Assembly: GCF_014681765.1 (NCBI RefSeq)
Contig: NZ_CP061498.1
Location: forward strand, 2,059,501-2,123,500
Length of the DNA: 64,000 nt
From: Roseicitreum antarcticum
GTDB taxonomy: Bacteria; Pseudomonadota; Alphaproteobacteria; Rhodobacterales; Rhodobacteraceae
Reading direction: 5' to 3'
Under the pieces are notes generated by a model that saw only the letters and a list, made by a program, of their open reading frames with translations, was not told the DNA's origin and did not search any database. Every line of letters starts with the position of its first letter. The stretch's first letter is position 1. A program made the translations under genes and the position numbers. Positions 29,063-39,300 of this stretch are shown one piece after another.

Positions 29063-30109
29063 ATGAGCGGCGTCGAACAAAAAACAGTCCACCCCGATGA
29101 TGCGGGATCGCGGCTAGACCGTTGGCTCAAACGACAGTTCCCGCAGATCACCCAAGGGCTGATCGAGAAAGCCTGTCGCAAGGGTGAAATCCGCGTCGAT
29201 GGCGGGCGGGTCAAAGCCTCGACCCACCTGGAGGGCGGGCAGAATGTGCGCATCCCGCCGCTGCCCGACGCCCCCGCCCTGCCACCCGAACCCCGCACCG
29301 CCGTCAGCCGCGACGATGCCTCGATGCTGCAAGCGGCGGTCATCTGGCGGGACGAACACATCATCGCGCTGAACAAACCGGCAGGCCTGCCGTCGCAAGG
29401 CGGTTCTGGCCTTGGCAACCGACATGTGGACGGGCTGTCGACCGCGCTGATGTTTGGCTACAAGGACAAGCCGCAATTGGTCCACCGGCTGGACAAGGAT
29501 ACCTCGGGCATCCTGTTGCTGGCGCGCACCCCGCGCGTCGCGCGCCGCCTGTCCGAAGCCTTCCGCCATCGCGAAACGCGCAAGATCTACTGGGCGCTGG
29601 TCGCGGGCGTGCCGCATCCGCAGATGGGCACCATCCGCTACGGGCTGGTGAAGATGGCAGGCCACGGCGCGCGCGGCGAAGGCGAGAAGATGCGCTGCAT
29701 CCACCCGCGCGAGATCGACACGACCGAGGGCGCAAAACGCGCCACCACCGATTATGCCGTACTGTCGAGCCTTGCCAAACGCGCCGCCTGGATGGCCCTG
29801 TCGCCGATCACCGGACGCACGCATCAACTGCGCGCCCATATGGCCGAGATGGGGCATCCGATCATCGGTGACGGCAAATATGGCGGGTCCGGGCAAGAGA
29901 ACCTGGGCGACGGCTGGGGCGCGCAACTGGGCGGCGACATCAGCCGCAAGCTGCATCTGCACGCACGCTCGCTGCGGCTGAAGCATCCCATTACCGGCGC
30001 GATGCTGACAGTGACCGCCCCCCTGCCCGACCACATGAAACGGTCGTGGAAGACCTTCGGCTGGTCGGAAAGCGACGTTGCCGATGACCCTTTCGCGGAG
30101 GAATCATGA
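29063..30109 (+). CDS. rluC: Ribosomal large subunit pseudouridine synthase, RluC type
   Basis: 348 residues. N-terminal S4 domain (SRLDRWLKRQFPQITQGLIEKACRKGEIRVDG), then the RluA-family catalytic segment LVHRLDKDTSGILLLA with the nucleophilic Asp, and ITGRTHQLRAHMAEMGHPIIGD. It isomerises specific uridines in 23S rRNA. Overlaps the next gene by four bases. The 136-bp gap before it holds no gene but probably its promoter. Confidence 0.92.
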   Translation: MSGVEQKTVHPDDAGSRLDRWLKRQFPQITQGLIEKACRKGEIRVDGGRVKASTHLEGGQNVRIPPLPDAPALPPEPRTAVSRDDASMLQAAVIWRDEHIIALNKPAGLPSQGGSGLGNRHVDGLSTALMFGYKDKPQLVHRLDKDTSGILLLARTPRVARRLSEAFRHRETRKIYWALVAGVPHPQMGTIRYGLVKMAGHGARGEGEKMRCIHPREIDTTEGAKRATTDYAVLSSLAKRAAWMALSPITGRTHQLRAHMAEMGHPIIGDGKYGGSGQENLGDGWGAQLGGDISRKLHLHARSLRLKHPITGAMLTVTAPLPDHMKRSWKTFGWSESDVADDPFAEES

Positions 30110-30771
30110 CCCTCCGGCTGGTGGTTTTCGACGTGGACGGCACGCTGGTGGACAGCCAGAGCGCAATTATCGGCGCCATGCGGGCGGCTTTCGCAGCCTG
30201 CGACCTGCCCGCGCCGATGGATTCCGACACGCTGTCCATCGTCGGCCTGTCACTGGACATCGCCATCGCCCGCCTGCGCCCCGACCTGCCCGCGCCCATC
30301 ATCGCACGGCTGGTGGCGGCCTATAAGGACAGCTTCAGCACCAACCGTCAGCTGAGCACCATGCCGCTTTACCCCGGCGCCCTGGACGTGGTGACGCAAC
30401 TGCACGAGCAGGAAGCGACCCTTCTGGGCATCGCCACCGGCAAATCGCGCCGCGGGCTGGACCATCTGATGACGCTGCACGACATGCAGCGCTTTTTCGT
30501 CACGACGCAGGTGGCCGACAACCACCCGTCAAAACCGCATCCATCAATGCTGCATGCCACGCTGCGCGAAACCGGGGCTGATGGCGGGATCATGATCGGC
30601 GATACCACCTATGACATGGACATGGCGCGCGCCGCCGGGTTCACCGCAATCGGCGTCTCCTGGGGCTATCACCGGGCTGAACATTTGCACGCGGCCGGCG
30701 CGCATGTGGTCATCGATGCTTTCGACGCGCTGCCCGGCGCACTTGCGCGCCTGTGGGAGGTTCCCGCATGA
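30106..30771 (+). CDS. gph: HAD-family phosphatase, phosphoglycolate phosphatase-like
   Basis: 221 residues. HAD motif I VFDVDGTLVDS, motif II GIATGKSRRGLD, motif III/IV KPHPSMLHAT and MIGDTTYDMDMARAAG. The small helical cap between motifs I and II places it in the Gph/PGP group. The exact substrate is uncertain. ATGA overlap with rluC, and its stop overlaps the ATP12 gene start. Confidence 0.88.
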   Translation: MTLRLVVFDVDGTLVDSQSAIIGAMRAAFAACDLPAPMDSDTLSIVGLSLDIAIARLRPDLPAPIIARLVAAYKDSFSTNRQLSTMPLYPGALDVVTQLHEQEATLLGIATGKSRRGLDHLMTLHDMQRFFVTTQVADNHPSKPHPSMLHATLRETGADGGIMIGDTTYDMDMARAAGFTAIGVSWGYHRAEHLHAAGAHVVIDAFDALPGALARLWEVPA

Positions 30772-31496
30772 GCGCATGGGTCAAGAAACGGTTCTGGACC
30801 GACACCAGCGTTGTACCTGCCGAGGGCGGCTTTACCGTGCATCTGGACGGACGTGGGCTGCGCACGCCCCTCAAGGCACCGGTGACCGTCCCGACCGAGG
30901 CAGCGGCTGCGCTGATCGCTGCCGAATGGGAGGCCCAGACCGGCAAGATCGACCCCGAGACGATGCCCGCCACCCGCGCCGCGAATGCCGCCATCGACAA
31001 GGTGACCGGCCAGCAGGCCGAGGTGACGGAAATGATCGCGGCCTACGGCGACAGCGACCTGATCTGTTACCGCGCCGCCGCGCCGCAGGAACTGGTCGCG
31101 CGCGAGTCCGCCGCCTGGGACCCGTTGGTCGACTGGGCTGCAGTCACATTCGGGGCGCGGCTGACGGTGCAGGCCGGGGTCATGCATGTGCCCCAACCAC
31201 CCGAGGCGCTGCGCGCCCTCAGCGCGCCGCTGCACCAGATGTCGGCCTTTGAACTGACCGCCTTTCACGATCTGGTCTCGATGTCGGGTTCGCTGGTGAT
31301 CGGGCTGGCCAGCATCATGGAACTGGCGCCGACAGACACGCTCTGGGCGCTGTCGCGTATCGATGAAGACTGGCAGACCGAACTCTGGGGTTCGGATGAC
31401 GAGGCCGAAAACCTTGCCCGTCTGCGCAAGAGCAGCTTCGTCAACGCCAACAGATTCTATGACGCAGTCCGAACAGGCACCCGGACCCTGCGCTAA
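30768..31496 (+). CDS. ATP12-family chaperone
   Basis: 242 residues. Homologous to mitochondrial ATP12, the assembly factor for F1-ATPase alpha subunit. KKRFWTDTSVVPAEGGFTVHLDGRGLRTPLK at the N terminus and DPLVDWAAVTFGARL in the middle are typical of the alphaproteobacterial proteins. The rluC-gph-ATP12 order is conserved in Rhodobacterales. ATG at 30768 overlaps the gph stop. Confidence 0.9.
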   Translation: MSAWVKKRFWTDTSVVPAEGGFTVHLDGRGLRTPLKAPVTVPTEAAAALIAAEWEAQTGKIDPETMPATRAANAAIDKVTGQQAEVTEMIAAYGDSDLICYRAAAPQELVARESAAWDPLVDWAAVTFGARLTVQAGVMHVPQPPEALRALSAPLHQMSAFELTAFHDLVSMSGSLVIGLASIMELAPTDTLWALSRIDEDWQTELWGSDDEAENLARLRKSSFVNANRFYDAVRTGTRTLR

Positions 31497-31608
31497 GATC
31501 AGGACGCTGATCGGAATACTGCCCGCTTTGCAGGCAGATCGCCCCTTCGATGCCGCAAAAATGGTCTGGGGCTTGACCTGTTGGAATGAATCGGCACAAA
31601 CTCGCTGA

Positions 31609-31632
31609 CACTGGTTAACACTTTGACCAGTG
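31609..31632. promoter_or_regulatory. Inverted repeat upstream of bztA
   Basis: Perfect 7-bp arms CACTGGT (31609-31615) and ACCAGTG (31626-31632), spaced by ten bases, 64 bp before the bztA start codon. The spacing suits a dimeric regulator. No known consensus was recognised. Confidence 0.4.
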
Positions 31633-31695
31633 ACAGTAGTCTAAACAAGACTTCCAGACCGCTAAAAACGGCGGCGATATCAGGATGAGGTAAAA

Positions 31696-32712
31696 ATGAA
31701 GAAAACCGTATTTTTTGGCACGTTGGCAGCAGCCGGTATGTCGGCTGGATTGGTCAGCGCGCAGACCGTGGACCAGATCACTGAACGTGGCGAACTGATT
31801 TGCGGCGTTTCGACTGGTGTGAACGGCTTCTCGGCCCCGGATGCGAACGGCGTCTGGCAGGGCTTTGACGTCGACGTGTGCCGCGCCGTCGCAGCAGCCG
31901 TACTGGGCGATCCGATGGCTGTGAACTTTGTGCCGACGACCGGCCAAACCCGTTTCTCGGCGCTGGCATCGGGCGAAATCGACATGCTGGCCCGGAACAC
32001 GACCTGGACCTTCTCGCGCGATGTGGACCTGAAGTTCACCTTCGCGGGCGTCAACTACTATGACGGCCAGGGCTTCATGATGAAGCGCTCCATGGGTGTT
32101 GGTTCGGCAATGGACCTGGACGGCGCAACCGTCTGCATCCAGACCGGCACCACGACCGAACTCAATCTGGCTGACTTCTTCCGCGCGAATGACATGGAAT
32201 ATGAACCGGTTCCGATCGAGACCAATGCCGAAGCCCAGCAGCAGTATCTTGCGGGTTCGTGCGACGTCTACACGACCGACGTGTCGGGCCTGGCCGCAAC
32301 CCGCGCCAGCTTCGAGACCCCCGGCGATCATGTGATCCTGCCAGAAGTCATCTCGAAAGAGCCCCTGGGGCCTGCAGTGCGTAACGGCGACGACCAATGG
32401 GCTGACGTGGTCATGTGGACCCTGAACGCGCTGATCGCTGCCGAAGAACTGGGCATCACCTCGGCCAACGTGGCTGAACTGGCCGAAGGCACCACCAACC
32501 CGCAGATCAACCGTCTGCTGGGCTCTGAGGGTGGCATGGGCGAGATCATGGGTCTGGACGCCGACTGGGCCGTTCGGGCGATCTCCGCGTCTGGCAACTA
32601 TGGCGAGATCTTCTCGGCCAACATCGGGGAAGAGACCCCGATCGGCTTGGCCCGCGGGCTGAACGCCCAGTGGACCCAAGGCGGGCTGATGTACGCCCCC
32701 CCGTTCAACTGA
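31696..32712 (+). CDS. bztA: Amino-acid ABC transporter, periplasmic binding protein
   Basis: 338 residues. Signal peptide of about 22 residues ending VSA. Family 3 solute-binding protein: GELICGVSTGVNGFSAPDANGVWQGFDVD, then RFSALASGEIDMLARNTTWTF. It resembles BztA/AapJ, which bind acidic amino acids and their amides (Glu, Gln, Asp, Asn). First gene of bztABCD, followed by a strong terminator that should raise its level over the membrane parts. GAGG precedes the ATG. Confidence 0.93.
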   Translation: MKKTVFFGTLAAAGMSAGLVSAQTVDQITERGELICGVSTGVNGFSAPDANGVWQGFDVDVCRAVAAAVLGDPMAVNFVPTTGQTRFSALASGEIDMLARNTTWTFSRDVDLKFTFAGVNYYDGQGFMMKRSMGVGSAMDLDGATVCIQTGTTTELNLADFFRANDMEYEPVPIETNAEAQQQYLAGSCDVYTTDVSGLAATRASFETPGDHVILPEVISKEPLGPAVRNGDDQWADVVMWTLNALIAAEELGITSANVAELAEGTTNPQINRLLGSEGGMGEIMGLDADWAVRAISASGNYGEIFSANIGEETPIGLARGLNAQWTQGGLMYAPPFN

Positions 32713-32722
32713 TCTGATATCA

Positions 32723-32752
32723 GGGCGCGCCAGAAATGGCGCGCCCTTTTTT
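32723..32752 (+). terminator. Intercistronic terminator between bztA and bztB
   Basis: Perfect 9-bp GC stem (GGGCGCGCC / GGCGCGCCC), six-base loop, then six T. A textbook intrinsic terminator ten bases after the bztA stop and 100 bp before bztB, expected to attenuate bztBCD relative to bztA. Confidence 0.92.
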
Positions 32753-32852
32753 GTATTCAGAAATAAGCAGAGATGAAGGCACCGGCACCGCGCATGCGCG
32801 ATGTCGTGATGTCGCGTACCAATAAGGTCACCTGCGGGGAGTATAGATTCAT

Positions 32853-34106
32853 ATGGCCACGACAAGCGAGATTCCGCATAAATCGTTCCGGCTAAGCATG
32901 CTGCTTTATGACACCAGATACCGGTCGATCACGATTCAGATTTTCTTCTTGATGCTTCTGATGCTTGGCGCGGCCTGGCTGGTGGACAATACGATCAGCA
33001 ACCTGCAGACGCTGGGCAAGGACTTCAGCTTCAATTATCTGTTCACGACAGCTGGGTATGACATCAACCAGAGGCTGATCGAGTATACCAGCCAATCGAC
33101 CCATGCCCGCGCCGCATTGGTGGGCTTCCTGAACACCATCTTGCTGGCTGTACTGGCCTGTGTTTTGGCCACCGTGCTGGGGGTTATTGCAGGTGTGCTG
33201 CGGCTGTCGAAGAACTGGATCGTCAGCCGCCTGATGACCATCTATGTCGAGGTGTTCCGCAATATTCCGACGCTGCTGTGGATCATCATCTTCGGCGCGA
33301 TCATGACAGAATCGATGCCTGCGCCCAACGCCTTCCGGGGCGACGACCCGTCGGCGAGCATGCTGTTCAACGAATCCGTCGCGATCACGAACCGGGGCAT
33401 CTATGCACCCGAACCGTTGTTTTCGCGCAGCCTGGGCAATCTGGACATCGGGATCTTCCTGATCAGCATTGATCTTCTGGCGATTATTGCGCTGATCGTG
33501 GCGGGCATCTACGCCAACCGCAAGCTGATGGTCCATGCAACGAAGGTGCAAAACGCCACCGGCGTGCGGCCCACCACATGGTGGAAAACCCTGGCGATCC
33601 TGTTCGGCCCGGCAATCGTGCTGCTGGTCGCACTGGGCTTCCACTTGGGCTATCCCTCCTTGCAAGGTTTCAACTTCCAGGGCGGCACGCACATACGCAA
33701 TTCGCTGATTGCGATGTGGTTGGGCCTTGGCATCTACACCGGCGCATTTATCGCCGAGATTGTCCGTTCGGGCATCCTGGCAATTTCCAAGGGCCAGTCC
33801 GAGGCAGCTTTTGCCCTGGGCCTGCAACCCACCCTGACAACACGGCTGGTGATCCTGCCGCAGGCGCTGCGAGTCATCATCCCACCGCTGATCTCGCAAT
33901 ATCTCAACATCACCAAGAACACCTCATTGGCGCTGGCTGTGGGCTATATGGACATGCGTTCCACCCTGGGCGGGATCAGCATCAACCAGACCGGGCGCGA
34001 GCTGGAGGGGATGATGCTGATGATGCTGATCTATCTGCTGATCAGCCTGACCATTTCCGGCCTGATGAATGTCTATAACAGCAAAATCAAGCTGAAGGAG
34101 CGGTGA
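32853..34106 (+). CDS. bztB: Amino-acid ABC transporter permease BztB
   Basis: 417 residues. Inner-membrane permease of the His/Glu/Gln family, with an N-terminal extension relative to HisQ/GlnP as known for BztB/AapQ. YVEVFRNIPTLLWIIIFGAI and the EAA loop SGILAISKGQSEAAFALGL (coupling helix to BztD) are visible; MRSTLGGISINQTGRELEGM lies near the C terminus. Overlaps bztC by four bases. Confidence 0.93.
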   Translation: MATTSEIPHKSFRLSMLLYDTRYRSITIQIFFLMLLMLGAAWLVDNTISNLQTLGKDFSFNYLFTTAGYDINQRLIEYTSQSTHARAALVGFLNTILLAVLACVLATVLGVIAGVLRLSKNWIVSRLMTIYVEVFRNIPTLLWIIIFGAIMTESMPAPNAFRGDDPSASMLFNESVAITNRGIYAPEPLFSRSLGNLDIGIFLISIDLLAIIALIVAGIYANRKLMVHATKVQNATGVRPTTWWKTLAILFGPAIVLLVALGFHLGYPSLQGFNFQGGTHIRNSLIAMWLGLGIYTGAFIAEIVRSGILAISKGQSEAAFALGLQPTLTTRLVILPQALRVIIPPLISQYLNITKNTSLALAVGYMDMRSTLGGISINQTGRELEGMMLMMLIYLLISLTISGLMNVYNSKIKLKER

Positions 34107-35401
34107 GCCTGATGGACAAATCAACTCTGTCATACGTCCGCAAGGACATGCTGCCCGAACAAACGCCGCCCCTTGCACAGGCGGGGGGGCACCGATGGGT
34201 ACGCGACAACCTGTTCTCTGGCTGGCTCAACACCATTCTGACCCTTGCGTCGATCTATGTGGTCTATGCGGCGATCATGGCGATCGGTCCCTGGCTGATG
34301 AACTCTGTCTGGAACGCCGAGTCGCTGACCGAATGCCGCGAGATCCTGGACGGCACAGCGGGTGCCTGCTGGGGCGTCATCAAGGCGCGCTGGCACCAAC
34401 TGCTTTTCGGGTTCTACCCCGAGGAACTGTACTGGCGTCCGGTGCTGACGCTGATCTTGCTGTTCGTGTCGCTGGCGCCCGTGCTGTTCCCCAATGTACC
34501 GCGCAAGCTGCTGTATCTCAGCGCGGCCTTCCCCTTCATCGGCTTTCACCTGCTGTGGGGCGGGTCGATCTGGCTTCCGATCACGGCGGCGGCGGGCTTT
34601 GTGGTGGGTTTCTTCGCCTATCGCTTTGCCAAGGTTGTCAGCCCGCTGATCGGTGTGGGGGCGGCCATCATCGCCCCGGTGCTGTGGTGGCTGATCGTGG
34701 CCGGCCCGTTGACTGAAGCGCTGGCTTCGATACTGCCCATCGGCTTGGAAGCGGTGCGGTCCGACCGTTTCGGCGGCTTCATGATCTCGCTCATCATCGG
34801 GTTTTCAGGGATCTCGCTATCGCTGCCCATCGGCATCTTGCTGGCACTGGGCCGGCAGTCGGACATGATCTTCGTCAAATCCGTCTGCGTGATGTTCATC
34901 GAGTTCATTCGCGGCGTGCCGCTGATCACACTGCTGTTCACCGCATCGCTGCTGCTGAACTACTTCCTGCCGCCCGGCACTTCGTTCGACCTGATCTTGC
35001 GGGTCATCATCATGGTGACGGTCTTCGCCTCGGCCTATATGGCCGAAGTGGTGCGCGGCGGTCTGGCCGCCCTGCCCAACGGCCAGTATGAGGCCGCCGA
35101 CGCGTTGGGGCTGGACTACTGGAAGGCCCAGCGGCTGATCATCATGCCACAGGCGCTGAAGATCTCGATCCCCGGGATCGTGAACACCTTCATCGGCCTC
35201 TTCAAGGATACGACACTGGTGGTCTTCATCGGCCTTCTCGACCCTATCGGTCTGTCGAACGCGATCCGCGCCGACAGCAACTGGCAAGGCATCTACTGGG
35301 AGTTGTTCATCTTCATCGGCGCCCTGTTCTTCATCTTCTGTTTCGGAATGTCGCGATACTCCATGTCCCTGGAGCGGCGTCTGAAAACCGACCATCGTTA
35401 A
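34103..35401 (+). CDS. bztC: Amino-acid ABC transporter permease BztC
   Basis: 432 residues, second permease of the transporter. The EAA loop is [40 protein letters not shown] precedes it. The N-terminal half has additional membrane segments as in AapM/BztC. GTG start in the GTGA overlap with bztB; ATG at 34112 is an alternative. Confidence 0.93.
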   Translation: MSLMDKSTLSYVRKDMLPEQTPPLAQAGGHRWVRDNLFSGWLNTILTLASIYVVYAAIMAIGPWLMNSVWNAESLTECREILDGTAGACWGVIKARWHQLLFGFYPEELYWRPVLTLILLFVSLAPVLFPNVPRKLLYLSAAFPFIGFHLLWGGSIWLPITAAAGFVVGFFAYRFAKVVSPLIGVGAAIIAPVLWWLIVAGPLTEALASILPIGLEAVRSDRFGGFMISLIIGFSGISLSLPIGILLALGRQSDMIFVKSVCVMFIEFIRGVPLITLLFTASLLLNYFLPPGTSFDLILRVIIMVTVFASAYMAEVVRGGLAALPNGQYEAADALGLDYWKAQRLIIMPQALKISIPGIVNTFIGLFKDTTLVVFIGLLDPIGLSNAIRADSNWQGIYWELFIFIGALFFIFCFGMSRYSMSLERRLKTDHR

Positions 35402-35411
35402 GGAGCATATA

Positions 35412-36215
35412 ATGTCCGAAGCACTCTCTACAGAGACGTCAGAAGCCGCCATTGACCTGAGCAAGCTCAAAGTATCCGATGAGGTTGCGATCCAGGTCAC
35501 CAAGATGAACAAATGGTACGGAACGTTCCACGTCCTGCGCGACATCGACATGACCGTGTACCGGGGCGAACGCATCGTGGTCTGCGGCCCATCCGGGTCC
35601 GGTAAATCGACGCTGATACGCTGCATGAACCGGCTGGAGGAACATCAGGCCGGGCAAATCATGGTCGATGGGACAGAGCTGTCCTCCGACCTGAAGAACA
35701 TCGACAAGGTGCGGTCCGAGGTCGGCATGGTCTTCCAGCACTTCAACCTGTTCCCGCATCTGACCATTTTGGAAAACTGCACCCTCGCCCCGATCTGGGT
35801 CCGCAAGACACCCAAGCGCGAAGCCGAGGAAGTGGCGATGCATTTCCTCGAAAAGGTCAAGATCCCGGAACAGGCCAACAAATACCCCGGCCAATTGTCG
35901 GGTGGCCAGCAACAGCGCGTCGCGATCGCGCGCAGCCTTTGCATGCGCCCGCGCATCATGCTGTTTGATGAGCCGACATCGGCGCTGGACCCCGAGATGA
36001 TCAAGGAGGTGTTGGACACCATGGTCAGCTTGGCCGAGGAAGGCATGACCATGATCTGCGTGACACACGAAATGGGCTTTGCCCGTCAGGTGGCAAACCG
36101 CGTGATCTTCATGGATCAGGGCCAGATCGTTGAACAGAACGAGCCAGAGGAATTCTTCCTCAACCCCAAATCAGATCGCACCAAGCTGTTCCTGAGCCAG
36201 ATCCTGGGGCATTGA
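35412..36215 (+). CDS. bztD: Amino-acid ABC transporter ATPase BztD
   Basis: 267 residues. Walker [11 protein letters not shown]-loop [10 protein letters not shown], signature LSGGQQQR, Walker [15 protein letters not shown] and the switch His in VTHEMG. Energises the BztBC permease. AAGGAG sits before the ATG. The first 30 residues extend beyond the ATPase core, as in AapP/BztD. Confidence 0.95.
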   Translation: MSEALSTETSEAAIDLSKLKVSDEVAIQVTKMNKWYGTFHVLRDIDMTVYRGERIVVCGPSGSGKSTLIRCMNRLEEHQAGQIMVDGTELSSDLKNIDKVRSEVGMVFQHFNLFPHLTILENCTLAPIWVRKTPKREAEEVAMHFLEKVKIPEQANKYPGQLSGGQQQRVAIARSLCMRPRIMLFDEPTSALDPEMIKEVLDTMVSLAEEGMTMICVTHEMGFARQVANRVIFMDQGQIVEQNEPEEFFLNPKSDRTKLFLSQILGH

Positions 36216-36253
36216 AGGGATGCCGCCAAAAGGCGGCCGCCACCCGTAAACAA

Positions 36254-36290
36254 CAAACAGCCCCGGTCATCGCCGGGGCTGTTTGCTTTT
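36254..36290. terminator. Bidirectional terminator between bztD and the 1019-residue protein gene
   Basis: Perfect 13-bp stem (CAAACAGCCCCGG / CCGGGGCTGTTTG) with a TCATCG loop, followed by CTTTTAT on the plus strand and by TTGTTT on the minus strand. A smaller GCCGCC/GGCGGC hairpin (36222-36237) lies nearer to bztD. Serves both converging genes. Confidence 0.88.
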
Positions 36291-36360
36291 ATACTTGGCC
36301 CGAAGGAACAGGGCAGAATGTCAGGAACCCGGCGCGGCGCGGTCAGGCAACCGTGTCATG

Positions 36361-39300
36361 TCAGCTGCTGGACCCGATTGTCAGCACCTGATTGCGCCCG
36401 CTTTTGACATACCGCAGTTCGGAATCGCTGATCGATGACACGCGACCACCATCCAGCGTATCGCCAACCCCCACGCGCACCACATTGCCGTTTGACAACC
36501 GCACCAGCGCGGCACGGTTGTTAGAGGTGCCAAACACGCCCAACAGGTTCACTTCGCGCAGGTTGATTGCCCGAGTCTGGGTCGCCTGCTCTGCTACCGA
36601 GGCAGAGCTGGGGATAGACGGGCGCGGGGTTGCCGCAGCAGCAGCGCTTGCTTGTTGCACCAACGGTACAGCGGCTGGAGGTTCGGGCTGCGCGACCACC
36701 ATCGCTTGCACGCGGGCGGCGAAATCCGACGGGCGGTTGTTCGGCCGCAGCGACGCGGCGACGGCCATGGGGTTGTCGGCGACAAGGGGGGCGGCGGCAA
36801 CTTCCTCGGCGGGTGCTACAGCCGCGCCACCGATACTGCCTGCGCCTGCGGTAAGGTCACTGGGCCGCGGCGCGGGGCGCACCCCTGCCAACGCTGTCAG
36901 GGCCAAACCGCCCGGCGATGCAGTCACTGCGGGGTCGCTCACCGGCGTATTAGACTCGGCCAGTTGGGGGGCAATTTCCGCCTCAGCTGCCGGCTCTACC
37001 TCGGGCGCGATACCGTCCGTAGCGGCGATTTCCGACGCTGCATCCGAAGGCGTCGCATCGTCGGGCAAAGGCCTGGCGGGCCGCGTGCCGGGGCGGATCT
37101 CGGCCAGCGCCGGGTCGGCCGTTGGCAGGACAGCATCTGGCTGCGGCAGCGCACCCTGATCTTGCGTCTCGGCGGCAGGTTCAGGTAGCGGCGGCGCCTC
37201 AGGGCGTTCAGGCGGTGTCACAACGGGGCTACCGGAATGCACGCGGATACCCTGCGGCGTAAGCGCTCCCTCCGGCGTCGGAATAACCAGCCCATCCGGC
37301 CCAAGATCGAATTCGGTCCCAAAGGGCGCGGGCGGCGGCAGGCTGAGCGGTGGTTCGGCCGCCAACGCGCCCGGCGGCGACAACGTCGGCAGCCCGGCAA
37401 TGATATCCGCCAGCGGCGGGGCGGTCGTCGTGGAAAGGGCAAAGCCACCCTGATCGGCCTCAGGCGGGTTCATGCCCTGCGGCCCTGCCTGAACGTCGCT
37501 GGTGGCCAGATCAGAGGGGGCGGGCGTGACATCGTCAACCTCGGCGGGCGCCTCGGCGCCTGCGGGGGCAGTCTCGGCCGGCAGGCCGAGCGCTTCACGC
37601 ACAGCCGCATCGCTGTCGGCAACCTGCGGCAGCGCCGGTTCAGCGGCAGCGGGGCCTTCGTCGGCAATCCCGGCCTCATCGGCCAACGACAGGGCGGGGG
37701 CCTCTGCCTCGGGCACGGCAGGCGCTGCCACATCCGGGCTGGCGCTTTCAGCCGCTGGCGCCTCTTCCGCCAGGGACAGCGGCGCAGGCGGTGCAACGGG
37801 CGCCGGGGCAGTTGCCGATTGCGGCGCAACAACGGGATCTTGCTCGCTTGTCAGCATGATCGATGCCAAGGCGACGGCGCCCAGAATGAGCAGCAAGCCA
37901 ACGGTCAAAAGCACGCCGCGCTTCAAGAAACCCGTGTCGTCCTGAGCATTGCGGCGCGCCCCGAAAACGGTCATCGCCTCGGCCTCGGCCTTGCGGGCGT
38001 CGGGTTCGGCATCAGCCTTCGGACGGGGCTCGGCCGTCGCCGAAAACGCGGGCTTGACCGAGGGCTGGGTCCAGGCAGTTGCCACGGGTTTCGCCACCGC
38101 AGACGGTTTCGCCACGGCCACCGGGCGCGCGGGCGCGCGGACAGCGTGTTTGTCCGCCTCAGCCGCATTATCTGGCGAGGCTGCGGGTTTTGGATCAGCG
38201 GGCGCAGGTGAAGACCCACTCGGGGCCACAATCCCCTTAAACATCGCCCCCGCGCGTTCCGCAAAGCGCGCGCCGACACCCTTTGGTTGCTGCGGCAGTT
38301 GCAAGCGGCTGGACACAGATTCGGGCGCTGCGGGCGGAACCAGCACCGGGTCGACCTTGCCGCTGCGGCGCGATCGGAAAGCAACCACCGGGGCATTCGC
38401 ACCGCCGGACCGGGCCTTGTCCTCAGGTGCTTTCGTCTCGGAAGCACGGCGCGGCACTTCAATCGCGCGGGCAGGAAGCTCTGCCTTCGTGGCCACATCC
38501 GCGCTAGAGATATCAGGGCGGCTGGGATCGGTCAGAACCGCAATCGACTTTGCTTCGGTCGCAGTCCGCGCCTGCGGCACCGGATCAGAAGGCGCAGGCC
38601 GTACCGCCTGCGCAAATTTGGTGGCCATGGAGGAAAACGCACCCGTCTTCCCGGCCTTCTCGGCCGACGCGCCAGACTCTGCGTAAGCCGGGGCTGCCGT
38701 GGGCGCATCGGCGGGTTTCTTTGGCGTGTCCGGCGCCTTGCTGGCAGGCGCAGGTCCAGCGGGCGCCTTGCTGGGCACCGGGGCAGAAGCGGCGCTGCTG
38801 GCAGAGACAGGCGCGGGCGGCGAAGCACGGCCAGGGACCAAAGGCGTATCCGCGCCGCGCGGCGGCGTGGCGGCTTTGCCATTCACCGCCAGCGGCGCGG
38901 CATCACGCTCTGGCATGACGCCGGGCCCGAGGATCTGCGCTGCACAGGCGGTGGGGCCAAAAAAGGGCTCCCCGGCAAATTCGGCGGCGTCTGGACGGGC
39001 GACAAAACTGACGGGATTCAGCTTGTGGCTAACGGCGAAGGCTTCCGCCTCGGCCAAGGTCTCGCGCGCCACCACGGCGACATCGACACCCGCGTCGGTC
39101 AAGACCCAGTCAAAGACCAGTTCATCAATGCTGTAGGGCGTCAGGCCGTCAATCTGCTGCACGATCTGAGCGCGACGGCGCGCGTCATCCGGGCCGGGCG
39201 CGTTCAGGTGTCTGTAGAGCACCTCGGAATTCGGAATCACCAGCTTGCAGGTCACGCCATGCGGCGCCAATGTCTGCGCAGTCCCGCGCCAGAACGACAT

